Positions 11,576-22,210 of a stretch of DNA of 64,000 nt are shown piece by piece. Source of the DNA: Protonemura montana (taxonomy: Eukaryota > Arthropoda > Insecta > Plecoptera > Nemouridae). The stretch covers positions 2,542,001-2,606,000 of the forward strand of contig OX387612.1 in assembly GCA_947568835.1 (NCBI GenBank), given 5' to 3'. The position numbers were made by a program, and so were the translations under genes. Within the stretch, counting starts at the first letter, position 1, and every line of letters starts with the position of its first letter. The notes beneath the pieces are model-generated. The model worked only from the letters and a program-made list of their open reading frames with translations, did no database searches and had not been told where the DNA came from.

Positions 11576-11624
11576 AGGAGCTGTCTTCGGAGCTGTCTTC
11601 GGAGCTGTCCTCGGAGCTGTCCGC
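11576..11624. repeat. 15-bp direct repeats upstream of alternative exon b
   Basis: Four copies of GGAGCTGTCTTCG (the last two with minor changes) lie 60 to 110 nt before the acceptor of the alternative exon at 11685, in the zone where intronic splicing silencers or enhancers usually act. The surrounding intron from 11323 shows nothing else recognisable. Confidence 0.8.
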
Positions 11625-11684
11625 TATGAAATGTGCCTGTAGTTCCGGTGATTTCAGCTTCTTGTCTTGATGTTGGGTTTCCAG

Positions 11685-11790
11685 GAATAATCCCGACCTG
11701 GAATTCGAGGGCTTGCTGAAACGGCACTACACGACAGTCAAGTTTTTTCAGGGGACGATGATGAGTGCCGTTGACCTTGAACGCGTGAAG
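11685..11790 (+). CDS. slo: BK channel Slo1 alternative exon, version b of three (RCK1)
   Basis: Second alternative 106-nt exon. It reads [15 protein letters not shown] then [20 protein letters not shown], with acceptor gtttccag and donor gtaaca. Phases are identical to versions a (9026) and c (13289). It differs from version a mainly at the first two residues and at Ile/Thr and Ser/Thr positions, which suggests a recent duplication. Like a, it carries Lys at the position aligned with the Mg2+ ligand E399. It joins Arg from exon 7309-7419 to VHEADAC of exon 16641. Use together with a or c would shift the frame. Confidence 0.94.
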
Positions 11791-12035
11791 GTAACACCAG
11801 TGGCGGTCAAACTGATGTTGTTTTTAGAACTGTCGCGCGAGTTCGCCGCTAGTTCCAAGCACTTGTTTTAGCTGCAAAGAGGTGGCAGGTGGTCGCACTT
11901 TGAAGTTTTACCAACAAAAAAAAAAACGGGACTCTGCTTTGCTTTTTTTTGTTATTTGCGTAAATTTCGATGTTTTGCTTTGAAAATCCCGAATTATTCG
12001 TAGCAATTTGACAAAATTTGCGTGAAACATAATTT

Positions 12036-12165
12036 AAATTGCAAACGCTTGCAATGCGTGGGGTATTTTATTATTAGGAACACTTATAAACTCTGAAAAA
12101 TTGATGTCCAAACTGGGAATCGAACATATGCCCTATTGGACATCAAGTTTTGAGAGGATAGTAAA
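12036..12165. mobile_element. Foldback element F, short core
   Basis: Starts with ATTGCAAACGCTTGCAATGC and GGGGTATTTTATTATTAGG, then TTGATGTCCAA, a short core, TTGGACATCAAGTTTTGAGAG and an AT tail. It is the mirror orientation of the copy at 1757. The right terminus is eroded. Confidence 0.65.
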
Positions 12166-13288
12166 ATATTTACTGGCAAAAAATACTTAAAAACTTTTTT
12201 TTTTTTTTTTTTAATACAATAAAAAGATTAATTCTATTCAATTAAGATCCATTTCACACACATTTTTTATTGCAAAGCATTTAAAAAAACAGTAAATTGT
12301 TCCTAATTGGGACCAAATGTTGAAAACTTCATACCAAAGTGCGTTGACCACCTGCCATCTTCTGCCCAGAGACCGAAAGTCTCTTTGTTTTTTGTAATCT
12401 CAGTGTTCCACTCGTCTGGTTGTCGTTCACCACTCTGTGTTGTTTTCAACCCACGTGTCGACCAACTCCCACCCTGCCAATGTGTGTCGCTGTCAACCCA
12501 CGTGTCGACCAACTCCCACCCTGCCAATGTGTGTCGCTGTCAACCCACGTGTCAACCAACTGTCACTGTCAACCACCTAACACAAACACACACACACACA
12601 ACCAAACACGTATCACACCCAAGTCTTTCCAGACCCTCGTGAAAAACACTTTGCACCCTTCGATGTGTCTAGAGCTTTGTTCGGTTGTGCTGTTCGTAAA
12701 CCCCCGCCCCCACATTGATGTTAGTTACCTCAAAGAAATCACCTGGCTTTTGTTGAATTTTTTCAATGTCCTGCTCCCATTTCGAGGCGTTAACAAAAGG
12801 CGAGCTGTAAATCGTAGCCCCCTATGTTTTTCTGTTGAACGTACTGCAGAAGCGATTGTTGGGGTCAATGTTTGAAACTGTATGTTCTGCGTTCCAAGGA
12901 ATGTTCTGTGTTCGGTGTACTCGATGTGTTCGTTTTGAGAGCGAAGAGGTCGGATAAGTCCGAGGATAAAATTGGTCATTTCAGTTTGCCTGCATGATTG
13001 AGAATGTTTTTTTCTAAAGTATCCTCTTTTTTCGAAACGTGTTCGTTGCATTCTGTAGTTAGCATATACACGAGATTTTAGATGTCAGAACTTTTTAATT
13101 ATTAATTTGCTAATGCTAATTATAAAGCGTGTTTTTATCTTAATGTACTTGTCTTTTTAGAAGATCGTTGATTCGTAGCCGGCACCGTGTAATGATTTCT
13201 TTGCAATTGTTTTTTTTTTTATTCACGTTTTTTTTTTTTTTTTTTTTTTTTTGCAATTTTTAAACTTTCGTTGATGGTAATCGAGCAG
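12166..13288. other. Intron with a small 47-bp tandem repeat
   Basis: Mostly featureless. Between about 12454 and 12560 a 47-bp unit containing CACGTGTCGACCAACTCCC repeats about 2.5 times, followed by an ACACAC run. A long T run at about 13229-13252 lies upstream of the acceptor of exon 13289 and may serve as a pyrimidine tract. Confidence 0.6.
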
Positions 13289-13394
13289 AAAGCCGCCCGA
13301 TCTGGAACTGGAGGGTCTTTTCAAGCGACACTTCACGACGGTCGAATTCTTCCAGGGATCAATCATGAACCCGATAGATCTACAGCGAGTCAAG
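13289..13394 (+). CDS. slo: BK channel Slo1 alternative exon, version c of three (RCK1)
   Basis: Third alternative 106-nt exon. It reads KPPDLELEGLFKRHF then TTVEFFQGSIMNPIDLQRVK, with acceptor gagcag and donor gtgagg. The first base a completes Arg (aga) with ag of exon 7309-7419. This version is closest to the form common to vertebrate and insect Slo1 (LELE, FKRHF, VEFFQG, NPIDLQ). Only this version keeps Glu at the position aligned with the vertebrate Mg2+ ligand E399. It is probably the ancestral exon, with a and b derived by duplication, but that order is my inference. Confidence 0.95.
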
Positions 13395-13690
13395 GTGAGG
13401 GGAACACAATCCGATTCCTTCCTCTTTTCCAAACATCGTTGACTTGCGGAAGCCCTTTTAAAATATCTGTACCTTCAAAAACGATTTCCCTTTTGAAAAG
13501 ATTGATGCTAAGTAGATTATGATGAGGGTAATAAAAAATACCATGGTATTTAACTAAGTGCTCATTTAAAAATGGCATTAACCAAACAAAATGATTACAT
13601 CTCGAGTCATTTTCACTTTTTAAATGTCTTATTTTCCACCCATTTCCGGTACACTAATATTCTTGGTATTAAAAAACACTAAATCCCCCA

Positions 13691-14224
13691 GGACCGATTT
13701 CACCAACGTCGTTTAAAACGCTCTTAAACGCCGTTTATGTATTTAAACTGGTGCAGTAATTTGCTTTAAAACAATGATATTTTAATAATTGCAAACCAAG
13801 AAACTATGACAACACACGAAGAACAAGAATAAAATAGTTTTTAACAATGTGTTTGCTTCGAAACGGAATATTTGGTGACTTGGAAATACAAACAAAATAT
13901 CAATGGGACTTCTTACTTTGACCTCCAAATGACAGTTTAAAAGTTAAACCCCGTCCTTCCAGGTTCAAATATTAAACGGTGATTTGGACAGAGAGAAAAT
14001 AGTGACGGCTGCTAAATAAAATTTCTTTTATGTGACAGAACAAAGCCTTCCTGAATCATCACCAAATTAAAATTAAAATTTATATCTTTTTTGTGTATTT
14101 ATCTAAAAATCCTCTTTCAAATCTTTCAAAATATTGGCTAAGCCGGGAAAATAATTTTTGGTCTCAAATCTGTTTTAAAAGCCGGCTAAACAAGACTTAA
14201 ACGGCGTTGGTGAAATCGGTTCTG
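13691..14224 (+). mobile_element. MITE family M, plus orientation
   Basis: About 530 bp with terminal inverted repeats: CCGATTTCACCAACG at the left is answered by CGTTGGTGAAATCGG at the right. The inside includes CAAACCAAGAAACTATGACA and GGTGATTTGGACAGAGAGAA, almost unchanged in the copies at 21688 (reverse), 32925, 43404 and 58661 (reverse). No transposase is encoded. The near identity of the interiors suggests recent spread or selection. Confidence 0.88.
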
Positions 14225-15254
14225 GGTGACTTCTTACCGTTGGTAACTCTGCGTGCTCAGGTACACTCGCTGGATGTTTGGCCATTATTTATCCTAACTG
14301 AATGCAAATGTCAATGACCTAACCATGAAACGGTCCTCGGACGAGATCGCCAAATCTTACCTCGATGTTCGATGTGCTTTTGCTTGCGAACTAAACCGAA
14401 TCTTTGCTTTCCACTTCTCGAAATCCGATTCTCGCTTGTCTAGCGTTCGCCACAAGGTCCCATCTGGCAAACGACGATTTCTTTTGACAAAGTCTCAAAC
14501 AGTAAGTTGAGACTTCCAGCTTGAGACTTTGATGCAGTTGTTGGAGTTGAGGAAGTCTTAAGTTAGACCACTCATCAAGCCCTTCAGCCCTTCAATTCCT
14601 TCAAAATGATATGTGTCAATAACTGTTGCTTGTCCATCAGAGAAAGTTTACCCTCGACCTTGACCCTGAACTATAATGCCCGCTCGTCATTGCAAACCAC
14701 GCTAGTCTTTCGTTTCTTGCTTGGAGGTCACGTGATCTGAAAGATCAACGCAAAGCGATATCCCCGTCATATTCTTCCCGAGATTCTTTCAGATTCTTTC
14801 CGAAGCATTCCAGGAGACGCCAGGAAATTTGTGCCACTTGATCTAAATTCAGAGACATTTCATGATTTCAACAGAGAAAACTGCGTCCGAGCCACTCAAA
14901 CGTTGCCGTCAAAACATTACATCTTTTTGTCGGAGTTGAAGTTACCGTACGGAATTTTCAGTAACGCGTTAAGAAATTAAAAAATAAAAATGTTGCTATT
15001 ACAAATTTTGCCGTCATAAAATCGGCTCTAAAACTATTTGTTATACAAAATGGCTGACTGCAATTAAGATGGTAAAGATAATATTTTTTTTGGTTGCTTC
15101 TACAATGCTTGTTAAGACATCAAGAATTCTTGGTCTCTTACCTTACCTAGCCTAACCTTCAGTCAATGAGTCTTCACGAGAAGGAGACAGCGAATCTAGC
15201 GTTGGGCATCTCGTGGTCACTCGCTGGCGTGGAGTGTTAGTTTATGAAACCCAA
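14225..15254. other. Intron, nothing recognised
   Basis: Intron sequence after the MITE. A short open frame from 14325 has no recognisable family. No RNA gene or repeat of note was seen. Confidence 0.45.
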
Positions 15255-15335
15255 TCTCTTAAAACCCAATCTCTGAAACCCAATCTCTGAAACCCAATCT
15301 CTGAAACCCAATCTCTGAAACCCAATCTCTTAAAA
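15255..15335. repeat. 14-bp direct repeats
   Basis: About six units of AACCCAATCTCTGA in tandem. Shortly after, near 15430-15480, lies a 12-bp repeat of TCTTTCTTGTTC. Confidence 0.85.
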
Positions 15336-15621
15336 CCCACTGGCAAAGTACGCCCCGTTGTGTGTTCGTCGCATTGTGCTAACATCCGTGGTAAGTGACA
15401 TAGACTTTCTTTCACATAACCTCACTCTTCTCTTTCTTGTTCTCTTTCTTGTTCTCTTTCTTGTTCTCTTTCTTGTTCTCCTCACTTGTTCGCTCTCTCG
15501 AGGTGTTTGCACTTCTTGATCATTTGCTTGCAGTGACATCAACTTAGACTTGTCATACGCGAAAACAGATATTTTTGCTCAAAATGTTATATGTAAATAC
15601 ACTCTTTGAGGGATTGCTTAA

Positions 15622-15822
15622 CCTGCCCGGATAGCTCAGTTGGTAGACCGACCGGCAATTGAAAGGTCATGGCTCTTTCCAAAAACGCCATAAAGAACCA
15701 GACGTGGGTTTGATCTGGTTTGTTCGATTCAGATCTAGCCCAGATCAAGTCCAGGTCTGGTTCTTGATGGAATTTTTATAAAGGGGGCTTTTCCCACACA
15801 TTTTTGCAGTCTAGCTTTTCCA
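15622..15822 (+). mobile_element. tRNA-headed SINE copy (family S)
   Basis: Opens with GCCCGGATAGCTCAGTTGGT and AGACCGACCGGCAATTG, a tRNA-like head. It ends near 15820 with TTTTTGCAGTCTAGCTTTTC, matching the 3' end of the copy at 36861-37064. The middle carries a local inverted duplication (CCAGATCAAGTCCAGGTCTGG-like) not seen in the other copies. Confidence 0.65.
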
Positions 15823-16640
15823 AATAAATCTTTGCTTTGACCTTTTAACGTCCGATCTTTAGGTCTCTGACCGATTACATAAAAACTAATTAGTTTCTAT
15901 GTAGATCTTTAAAGCTGTGACAAGTCTTAAGCTGAAAGCATCGGTCCTAGAGGTTTGTATGGATGTTGTAATGTTAAATGCATGATTTGCTTATGCATGC
16001 TTTGGTCATGTTAAAGTTATGTTCCCTCGATGTGTAGAGAGTTTGGTGTCAATGCGTTCGATAAACCTGCTCGTTTTAAACTTTTAGCTTTACTATTCTA
16101 GAATTTGAACAAAATCTTCAAATCATATTCATCTTTAACATTGCTTCAAGCATCTCAGAAAAGCTAACCTATTTTTAAAAGTAGCCAGTTTTTTTTTTTG
16201 AAAGATAACAAAAGATAACAGAAAAAACAAACAAATGTTCACCAATTCATAATTGAGCAAGAAAATTATCTTATCCCTTGAAATGTAACTTAAATTGATT
16301 TCAGTTTGAAGCTATTTGAGCTTTGACAATTAAAGTATTACCTTCGTTAACTTTAGACCCGGTATTACAATTTTTTAACTCAGAGTTAAGCTTTTAACTT
16401 TCAGAAAAAGCTGACATTCACTGCACGTGATTGCTTGTTGTCATGGCAATTAATTTAACTCTCACTTTATCTAGGAGTTAAAAAAATTGTAATACTTGGC
16501 TTTTCACAAAATTGCTATGATTAAAACCTTATTAAGAAATGTTATCTGAAAACTAACTTCCACTCTAAGAGCAGTTGTGTCCATGTGTTCCTATCCCAGT
16601 GACAATCGTAGCGTGACTGACACCTGTCTGTAACTTGAAG
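15823..16640. other. Intron, nothing recognised
   Basis: AT-rich intron. Near 16370-16470 is a decayed relative of the 92-bp repeat at 31130 (TGACATTCACTGCACGTGATT). It ends at the acceptor ttgaag before exon 16641. Confidence 0.45.
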
Positions 16641-16793
16641 GTACACGAGGCGGACGCGTGCCTTGTGCTGGCAAACAAATACTGTCAGGATCCGGATGCT
16701 GAAGACGCTGCCAACATCATGAGAGTCATCTCCATCAAAAACTACTCTGATGATATCCGTGTCATCATCCAACTGATGCAATATCATAACAAG
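16641..16793 (+). CDS. slo: BK channel Slo1 exon: RCK1 core
   Basis: Reads [19 protein letters not shown], then [19 protein letters not shown] and [13 protein letters not shown], a highly conserved RCK1 stretch. It is 153 nt (51 codons), phase 0 at both ends, with acceptor cttgaag and donor gtaaac. It accepts the AAG codon that ends each of the three alternative exons upstream. The acceptor has a modest pyrimidine tract. A 5S-like tandem array begins within about 10 nt of the donor. Confidence 0.97.
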
Positions 16794-16799
16794 GTAAAC

Positions 16800-17625
16800 T
16801 TTAACACCGGTCTGGGATGGGTCAGGTATTGGTTGGGTGACCATCATATACATGACCAGTTCTGTTCGGGAGAGAGGTTGGAGGGATGAAAGTTAAGCAA
16901 CACTGCGCTGAGTCTGGTATTGGTTGGGTGACCATCATATACATGACCAGTTCTGTTCGGGAGAGAGGTTGGAGGGATGAAAGTTAAGCAACACTGCGCT
17001 GAGTCTGGTATTGGTTGGGTGACCATCATATACATGACCAGTTCTGTTCGGGAGAGAGGTTGGAGGGATGAAAGTTAAGCAACACTGCGCTGAGTCTGGT
17101 ATTGGTTGGGTGATCATCATACACATGACCAATTCTGTTCGGGAGAGAGGTTGGAGGGATGAAAGTTAAGCATCACTATGCTGGGTCAGGTATTGGATGG
17201 GTAACTATCATACACAAGACCAATTCTGTTTGGGAGAGAGGTTAGAGGGATGAAAGTTAAGCAACACTGCGCTGAGTCAGGTATTGGATGGATGACCATC
17301 ATACACATGACCAATTCTGTTCGGGAGAGAGGTTGGAGGGATGAAAGTTAAGCATCACTATGCTGGGTCAGGTATTGGATGGGTAACTATCATACACATG
17401 ACCAGTTCTGTTCGGAAGAGAGGTTGGAGGGATGAAAGTTAAGCAACACTGAGCTGGGTCAGGTATTGGATGGGTGACTATCATACACATGACCAGTTCT
17501 GTTCGGGAGAGAGATTGGAGGGATGAAAGTTAAGCAACACTGCGCTGAGTTAAGTATTGGATGGGTGACCATCATACACATGACCAGTTCTGTTCAGAAG
17601 AGAGGTTGGAGGGATGAAAGTTAGT
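16800..17625 (+). repeat. 91-bp minisatellite resembling 5S rRNA, about 9 copies
   Basis: Each 91-bp unit contains GAAAGTTAAGCAACACTGCG and GGTATTGGATGGGTGACCAT. This has the order and spacing of the internal promoter half of a eukaryotic 5S rRNA gene, which reads (from memory) GGAAGCTAAGCAGGGTCGGG and then TACTTGGATGGGAGACCG. The 5' half of 5S is not recognisable, so these are not functional 5S genes. The array fills the intron between exons 16641 and 17760. The same unit, inverted, fills 54868-55960, and a lone plus-strand relative lies near 62688. Confidence 0.8.
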
Positions 17626-17759
17626 ACAGCTCATCAACCTCTCGACAACATGGATTTGTGGAGAAATCCTGTTGAACCCCCTTAATATCCCAGCAAACGA
17701 ATTAAGAATGGGAAGGTTGTTTTCTAGTAACTTTCTAGTAACTCTAGCAATCGTTCCAG

Positions 17760-17915
17760 GCCTACCTTCTCAACATCCCGTCGTGGGACTGGAAGCAAGG
17801 AGATGATGTCATCTGTCTAGCCGAACTCAAGCTCGGGTTCATCGCACAGAGCTGCCTGGCGCCGGGTTTCTCAACCATGATGGCTAACCTCTTCGCGATG
17901 AGGTCTTTCAAGACG
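17760..17915 (+). CDS. slo: BK channel Slo1 exon: RCK1 C-lobe
   Basis: Reads [20 protein letters not shown], then [17 protein letters not shown] and [15 protein letters not shown]. It is 156 nt, phase 0 to phase 0, between acceptor gttccag and donor gtatgt. Met-Arg in AMRSF aligns with mouse Slo1 M513 and R514, residues tied to the RCK1 Ca2+ site. The final ACG codon joins directly to either of the two alternative 113-nt exons (21430 or 24206). Confidence 0.97.
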
Positions 17916-18780
17916 GTATGTTCCAACATTGACCTTGTCTTCCGATTGCCAAACATTGACCATAGACCATCGACCATTGAACATTGCCATTTACGGATTG
18001 CAATTGAGGTATTTCTTTCTAAAGCAATGGACCCCAAGAGATAGTTTGACATTTTGAGACGAGCGGCACAATATTGTCGACTTCTCAGCTTCGGACGGAT
18101 GGATTCGTTGTTGGTTTAACGACGCATCATTTGCCGAGCAAACGTGCGATTATTTCCGTCTTGAATCCAACTTTAAGAAGCTGTAAAGTTAGTCACTTGT
18201 TGCTCGCAGAGTTCTGAAATTATTGCAAACGAGATTTAAACTTGCTAAGTTTCAGAATAATATTCTTCTAATTATCAAAATTCATTTAAACCTCATTACG
18301 TTTAGACCTGCAATTTGTAAAGGATTGATTATGAATCATTATCATTAGTTATTTATTACTAAAAGTGTAGGTATCTGTCTTAAAATGTGCCTCATTTTGT
18401 ACCGATTTGCAGGCTTACTTGAAAAATTTTTTAACTTGCATTTAAGACCAATCAAAACACATTAATTTCTAACCCTGTGTGTTTCAGCAAACTTTTCCGT
18501 CTCACCCGTGTTATTTGCAGGCACAATCGGCGCATGCGCTGCTGTCCAATGTCTCTTGAGAAAATAACTAACAAAGTCTCTTGCAGATCTTTGTGCTAGA
18601 CGTCATCCAGTTCCACAGACATTGTTGTCAACTACGCAAATTATTTTGTCAGTTCCGATCAATCACTCTGGCAGAATGACTGGACCAAATCAAACTTATT
18701 TGTGCCAATTTTCAAAATGTACTTTTATTCCAAACGAGAGCGATATTTCGGGCGTCGTTGGAGGTGAATTTGCCATCTTA
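17916..18780. other. Intron, nothing recognised
   Basis: AT-rich intron without a recognisable element. A short minus-strand open frame overlapping exon 17760 is a shadow of that exon. Confidence 0.45.
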
Positions 18781-18809
18781 CCTGACTCATAATATCTCCA
18801 GCATTGTCT

Positions 18810-21295
18810 TCTTTGAGGTTTAAACAGCCGTTGGTAGATAAGTCTTATAGATTTTCGGTTGATGTTTTTTTATAGGGTTTTTAAGTTTTAAAAAAGACTT
18901 CTCCCGACTTTTCGAAAGAGATCGCTCTGTCATCTTCAGGGTGAGACTGATCTCTGTCATATTCAGGGTGAGACTGATCTCTTTCCTCTTCAGGGTGAGA
19001 CTGATCTCTGTCATCTTCAGGGTGAGACTGATCTCTGTCATATTCAGGGTGAGACTGATCTCTGTCATCTTCAGTGTGAGACTGATCTCTGTCATCTTCA
19101 GGGTGAGACTGATCTCTGTCATCTTCGGGGTGAGACTGATCTCTGTCATCTTCAGGGTGAGACTGATCTCTGTCATATTCAGGGTGAGACTGATCTCTGT
19201 CATCTTCAGTGTGAGACTGATCTCTGTCATCTTCAGGGTGAGACTGATCTCTGTCATCTTCAGGGTGAGACTGATCTCCGTCATCTTCAGGGTGAGACTG
19301 ATCTCTGTCATCTTCAGTGTGAGACTGATCTCTGTCATCTTCAGGGTGAGACTGATCTCTGTCATCTTCAGGGTGAGACTGATCTCTGTCATCTTCAGGG
19401 TGAGACTGATCTCTGTCATCTTCAGGGTGAGACTGATCTCTGTCATCTTCAGGGTGAGACTGATCTCTGTCATCTTCAGGGTGAGACTGATCTCTGTCAT
19501 CTTCAGGGTGAGACTGATATCTGTCATCTTCAGGGTGAGACTGATCTCTGTCATCTTCAGGGTGAGACTGATCTCTGTCATCTTCAGAGTGAGACTGATC
19601 TCTGTCATCTTCAGGGTGAGACTGATCTCTGTCGTCTTCAGGGTGAGTATGATCTCTGTCATCTTCAGGGTGAGACTGATCTCTGTCATCTTCAGGGTGA
19701 GACTGATCTCTGTCATCTTCAGAGTGAGACTGATCTCTGTCATCTTCAGGGTGAGACTGATCTCTGTCATCTTCAGTGTGAGACTGATCTCTGTCATCTT
19801 CAGGGTGAGACTGATCTCTGTCATCTTCAGGGTGAGACTGATCTCTGTCATCTTCAGGGTGAGACTGATCTCTGTCATCTTCAGGGTGAGACTGATCTCT
19901 GTCATCTTCAGGGTGAGACTGATCTCTGTCATCTTCAGGGTGAGACTGATATCTGTCATCTTCAGGGTGAGACTGATCTCTGTCATCTTCAGGGTGAGAC
20001 TGATCTCTGTCATCTTCAGAGTGAGACTGATCTCTGTCATCTTCAGGGTGAGACTGATCTCTGTCGTCTTCAGGGTGAGTATGATCTCTGTCATCTTCAG
20101 GGTGAGACTGATCTCTGTCATCTTCAGGGTGAGACTGATCTCTGTCATCTTCAGAGTGAGACTGATCTCTGTCATCTTCAGGGTGAGACTGATCTCTGTC
20201 ATCTTCAGGGTGAGACTGATCTCTGTCATCTTCAGGGTGAGACTGATCTCTGTCATCTTCAGTGTGAGACTGATCTCTGTCATCTTCAGGGTGAGACTGA
20301 TCTCTGTCATCTTCAGGGTGAGACTGATCTCTGTCATCTTCAGGGTGAGACTGATCTCTGTCATCTTCAGTGTGAGACTGATCTCTGTCATCTTCAGGGT
20401 GAGACTGATCTCTGTCATCTTCAGGGTGAGACTGATCTCTGTCATCTTCAGGGTGAGACTGATCTCTTTCTTCTTCAGGGTGAGACTGATCTCTGTCATC
20501 TTTAGGGTGAGACTGATCTCTGTCATCTTCAGGGTGAGACTGATCTCTGTCATCTTCAGGGTGAGACTGATCTCTGTCATCTTCAGGGTGAGACTGATCT
20601 CTGTCATCTTCAGGGTGAGACTGATCTCTGTCATCTTCAGGGTGAGACTGATCTCTGTCATCTTCAGGGTGAGACTGATCTCTGTCATCTTCAGGGTGAG
20701 ACTGATCTCTGTCATCTTCAGGGTGAGACTGATCTCTGTCATCTTCAGAGTGAGACTGATCTCTGTCATCTTCAGAGTGAGACTGATCTCTGTCATCTTC
20801 AGGGTGAGACTGATCTCTGTCATCTTCAGGATGAGACTGATCTCTGTCATCTTCAGGATGAGACTGATCTCTGTCATCTTCAGTGTGAGACTGATCTCTG
20901 TCATCTTCAGGGTGAGACTGATCTCTGTCATCTTCAGGGTGAGACTGATCTCTGTCATCTTCAGGGTGAGACTGATCTCTGTCATCTTCAGGGTGAGACT
21001 GATCTCTGTCATCTTCAGGGTGAGAATGATCTCTGTCATCTTCAGGGTGAGACTGATCACTGTCATCTTCAGGGTGAGACTGATCACTGTCATCTTCAGG
21101 GTAAGACTGATCTCTGTCATCTTCAGGGTGAGACTGATCTCTGTCATCTTCAGGGTGAGACTGATCTCTGTCATCTTCAGTGTGAGACTGATCTCTGTCA
21201 TCTTCAGGGTGAGACTGATCTCTGTCATCTTCAGGGTGAGACTGATCTCTGTCATCTTCAGGGTGAGACTGATCTCTGTCATCTTCAGGGTGAGA
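18810..21295. repeat. 27-bp minisatellite, about 87 copies, built of splice-like signals
   Basis: A unique flank (TTTAAACAGCCGTTGGTAGA, CTTTTCGAAAGAGATCG) leads into about 87 copies of a 27-bp unit containing CTGATCTCTGTCATCTTCAG followed by GGTGAGA. On the sense strand each unit thus offers a branch-like CTGAT, a pyrimidine tract, CAG, one G, and GTGAGA. A block of about 13 units carrying the variant GTCGTCTTCAGGGTGAGTAT recurs at about 19630 and 20060, marking a larger internal duplication. The array ends 134 nt before alternative exon 21430. The same unit and flank recur at 37785-38398. The 800-codon open frames here are repeat artefacts. Confidence 0.96.
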
Positions 21296-21429
21296 CTCAT
21301 GAAACACTGGGAGAATTTTTCGTATTTTCCGTCGGTGCATTTTGTTCGTAAGACTTCGTTGACAGTCGTGTTCGGCTTGGTTCGTGCATCTCCGCGTATT
21401 TCCGCTGAAAGTCGTGTTGTCCGATGTAG

Positions 21430-21542
21430 ACCCATGGGATGAGCAGCTGGCAGAACGATTATCTACGAGGCACTGGAATGGAGATGTACACGGAGACGTT
21501 GAGCCCGACTTTTATAGGGATGCCGTTTGCACAAGCGACCGA
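21430..21542 (+). CDS. slo: BK channel Slo1 alternative exon, version A of two (RCK1 Ca2+ site)
   Basis: Reads [16 protein letters not shown], then [15 protein letters not shown] and PFAQAT plus ga of Glu. It is 113 nt, phase 0 in and two bases out, with acceptor gatgtag and donor gtaagt. It is an alternative to version B at 24206, which has the same length and phases. Glu in GMEM aligns with mouse Slo1 E535, a ligand of the RCK1 Ca2+ site. The acceptor has a poor pyrimidine tract (gtgttgtccgatgtag), much weaker than that of version B, and a 27-bp array of acceptor-like motifs lies just upstream. Length modulo three is 2, so using both or neither breaks the frame. Confidence 0.92.
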
Positions 21543-21687
21543 GTAAGTCTGGAGGAAGACGACGTCTCAGACCTCGTTCACCTGATGTCTCCCAATCCGC
21601 CATCTTTGTTGCCCGCCCAGTTGGCTTGGTCCGTTACAGCTAGGGACTCTTTTAATGACAGCTTTCACTCTTGCTTTAGGCGGCTTT

Positions 21688-22210
21688 AGCTGATTTTACC
21701 AAAGCCGTTCAAATTTGGTTAAATCGGCGTTTAAAGGAGGTTGTGGACCAAAATTGATGTTGCCCGGCTAGCCGTTATTTTGAAAGAGAATGCTAAAATA
21801 TATACACCAAAAAGTATGCAAATTTAAATTTGAATTTGGTGATGATTCAGGAGGGCTTTGTCCTGTCACATTAAAAAAAAATTATTTAGCAGCCGTCACT
21901 ATTTTCTCTCTGTCCAAATCACCGTTTAATATTTGAACCTGGAAGGACGGGGTTTAACTTTTAAACTGTCATTCGGAGGTCAAAGTAAGAAATCACATTG
22001 ATATTTTGTTTGTATTTCCAAGTCACCAAATATTCCGTTTCGAAGCAAACACATTGTTAAAAACTATTTTATTCTTGTTCTTCGTGTGTTGTCATAGTTT
22101 CTTGGTTTGTAATTATTAAAATATCATTGTTTTAAAGCAAATTACTGCGCAGGTTAAAATTACCCTGAACGGCGTTTAAAAGCGTTTTAAACGGCGTTGG
22201 TGTAAATCAG
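21688..22210 (-). mobile_element. MITE family M, minus orientation, between alternative exons
   Basis: Reverse-oriented copy of the element at 13691: the right end reads CGTTTTAAACGGCGTTGG and the interior TTCTTGGTTTGTAATTATTA. The left end is more diverged (GATTTTACCAAAGCCGTTC). It lies between the two alternative exons 21430 and 24206 and is inverted relative to the copies at 13691, 32925 and 43404. Confidence 0.85.

Noticed and set aside
16800..17625. Functional 5S rRNA gene cluster
   Set aside because: Only a 5S-like internal-promoter half is recognisable, and the unit is shorter than a 5S gene of about 120 nt.
18820..21442. Open frames of 819-871 codons over the 27-bp repeat
   Set aside because: Same reason; these are intronic, and the sense frame runs past the true alternative exon 21430 in a different reading frame.
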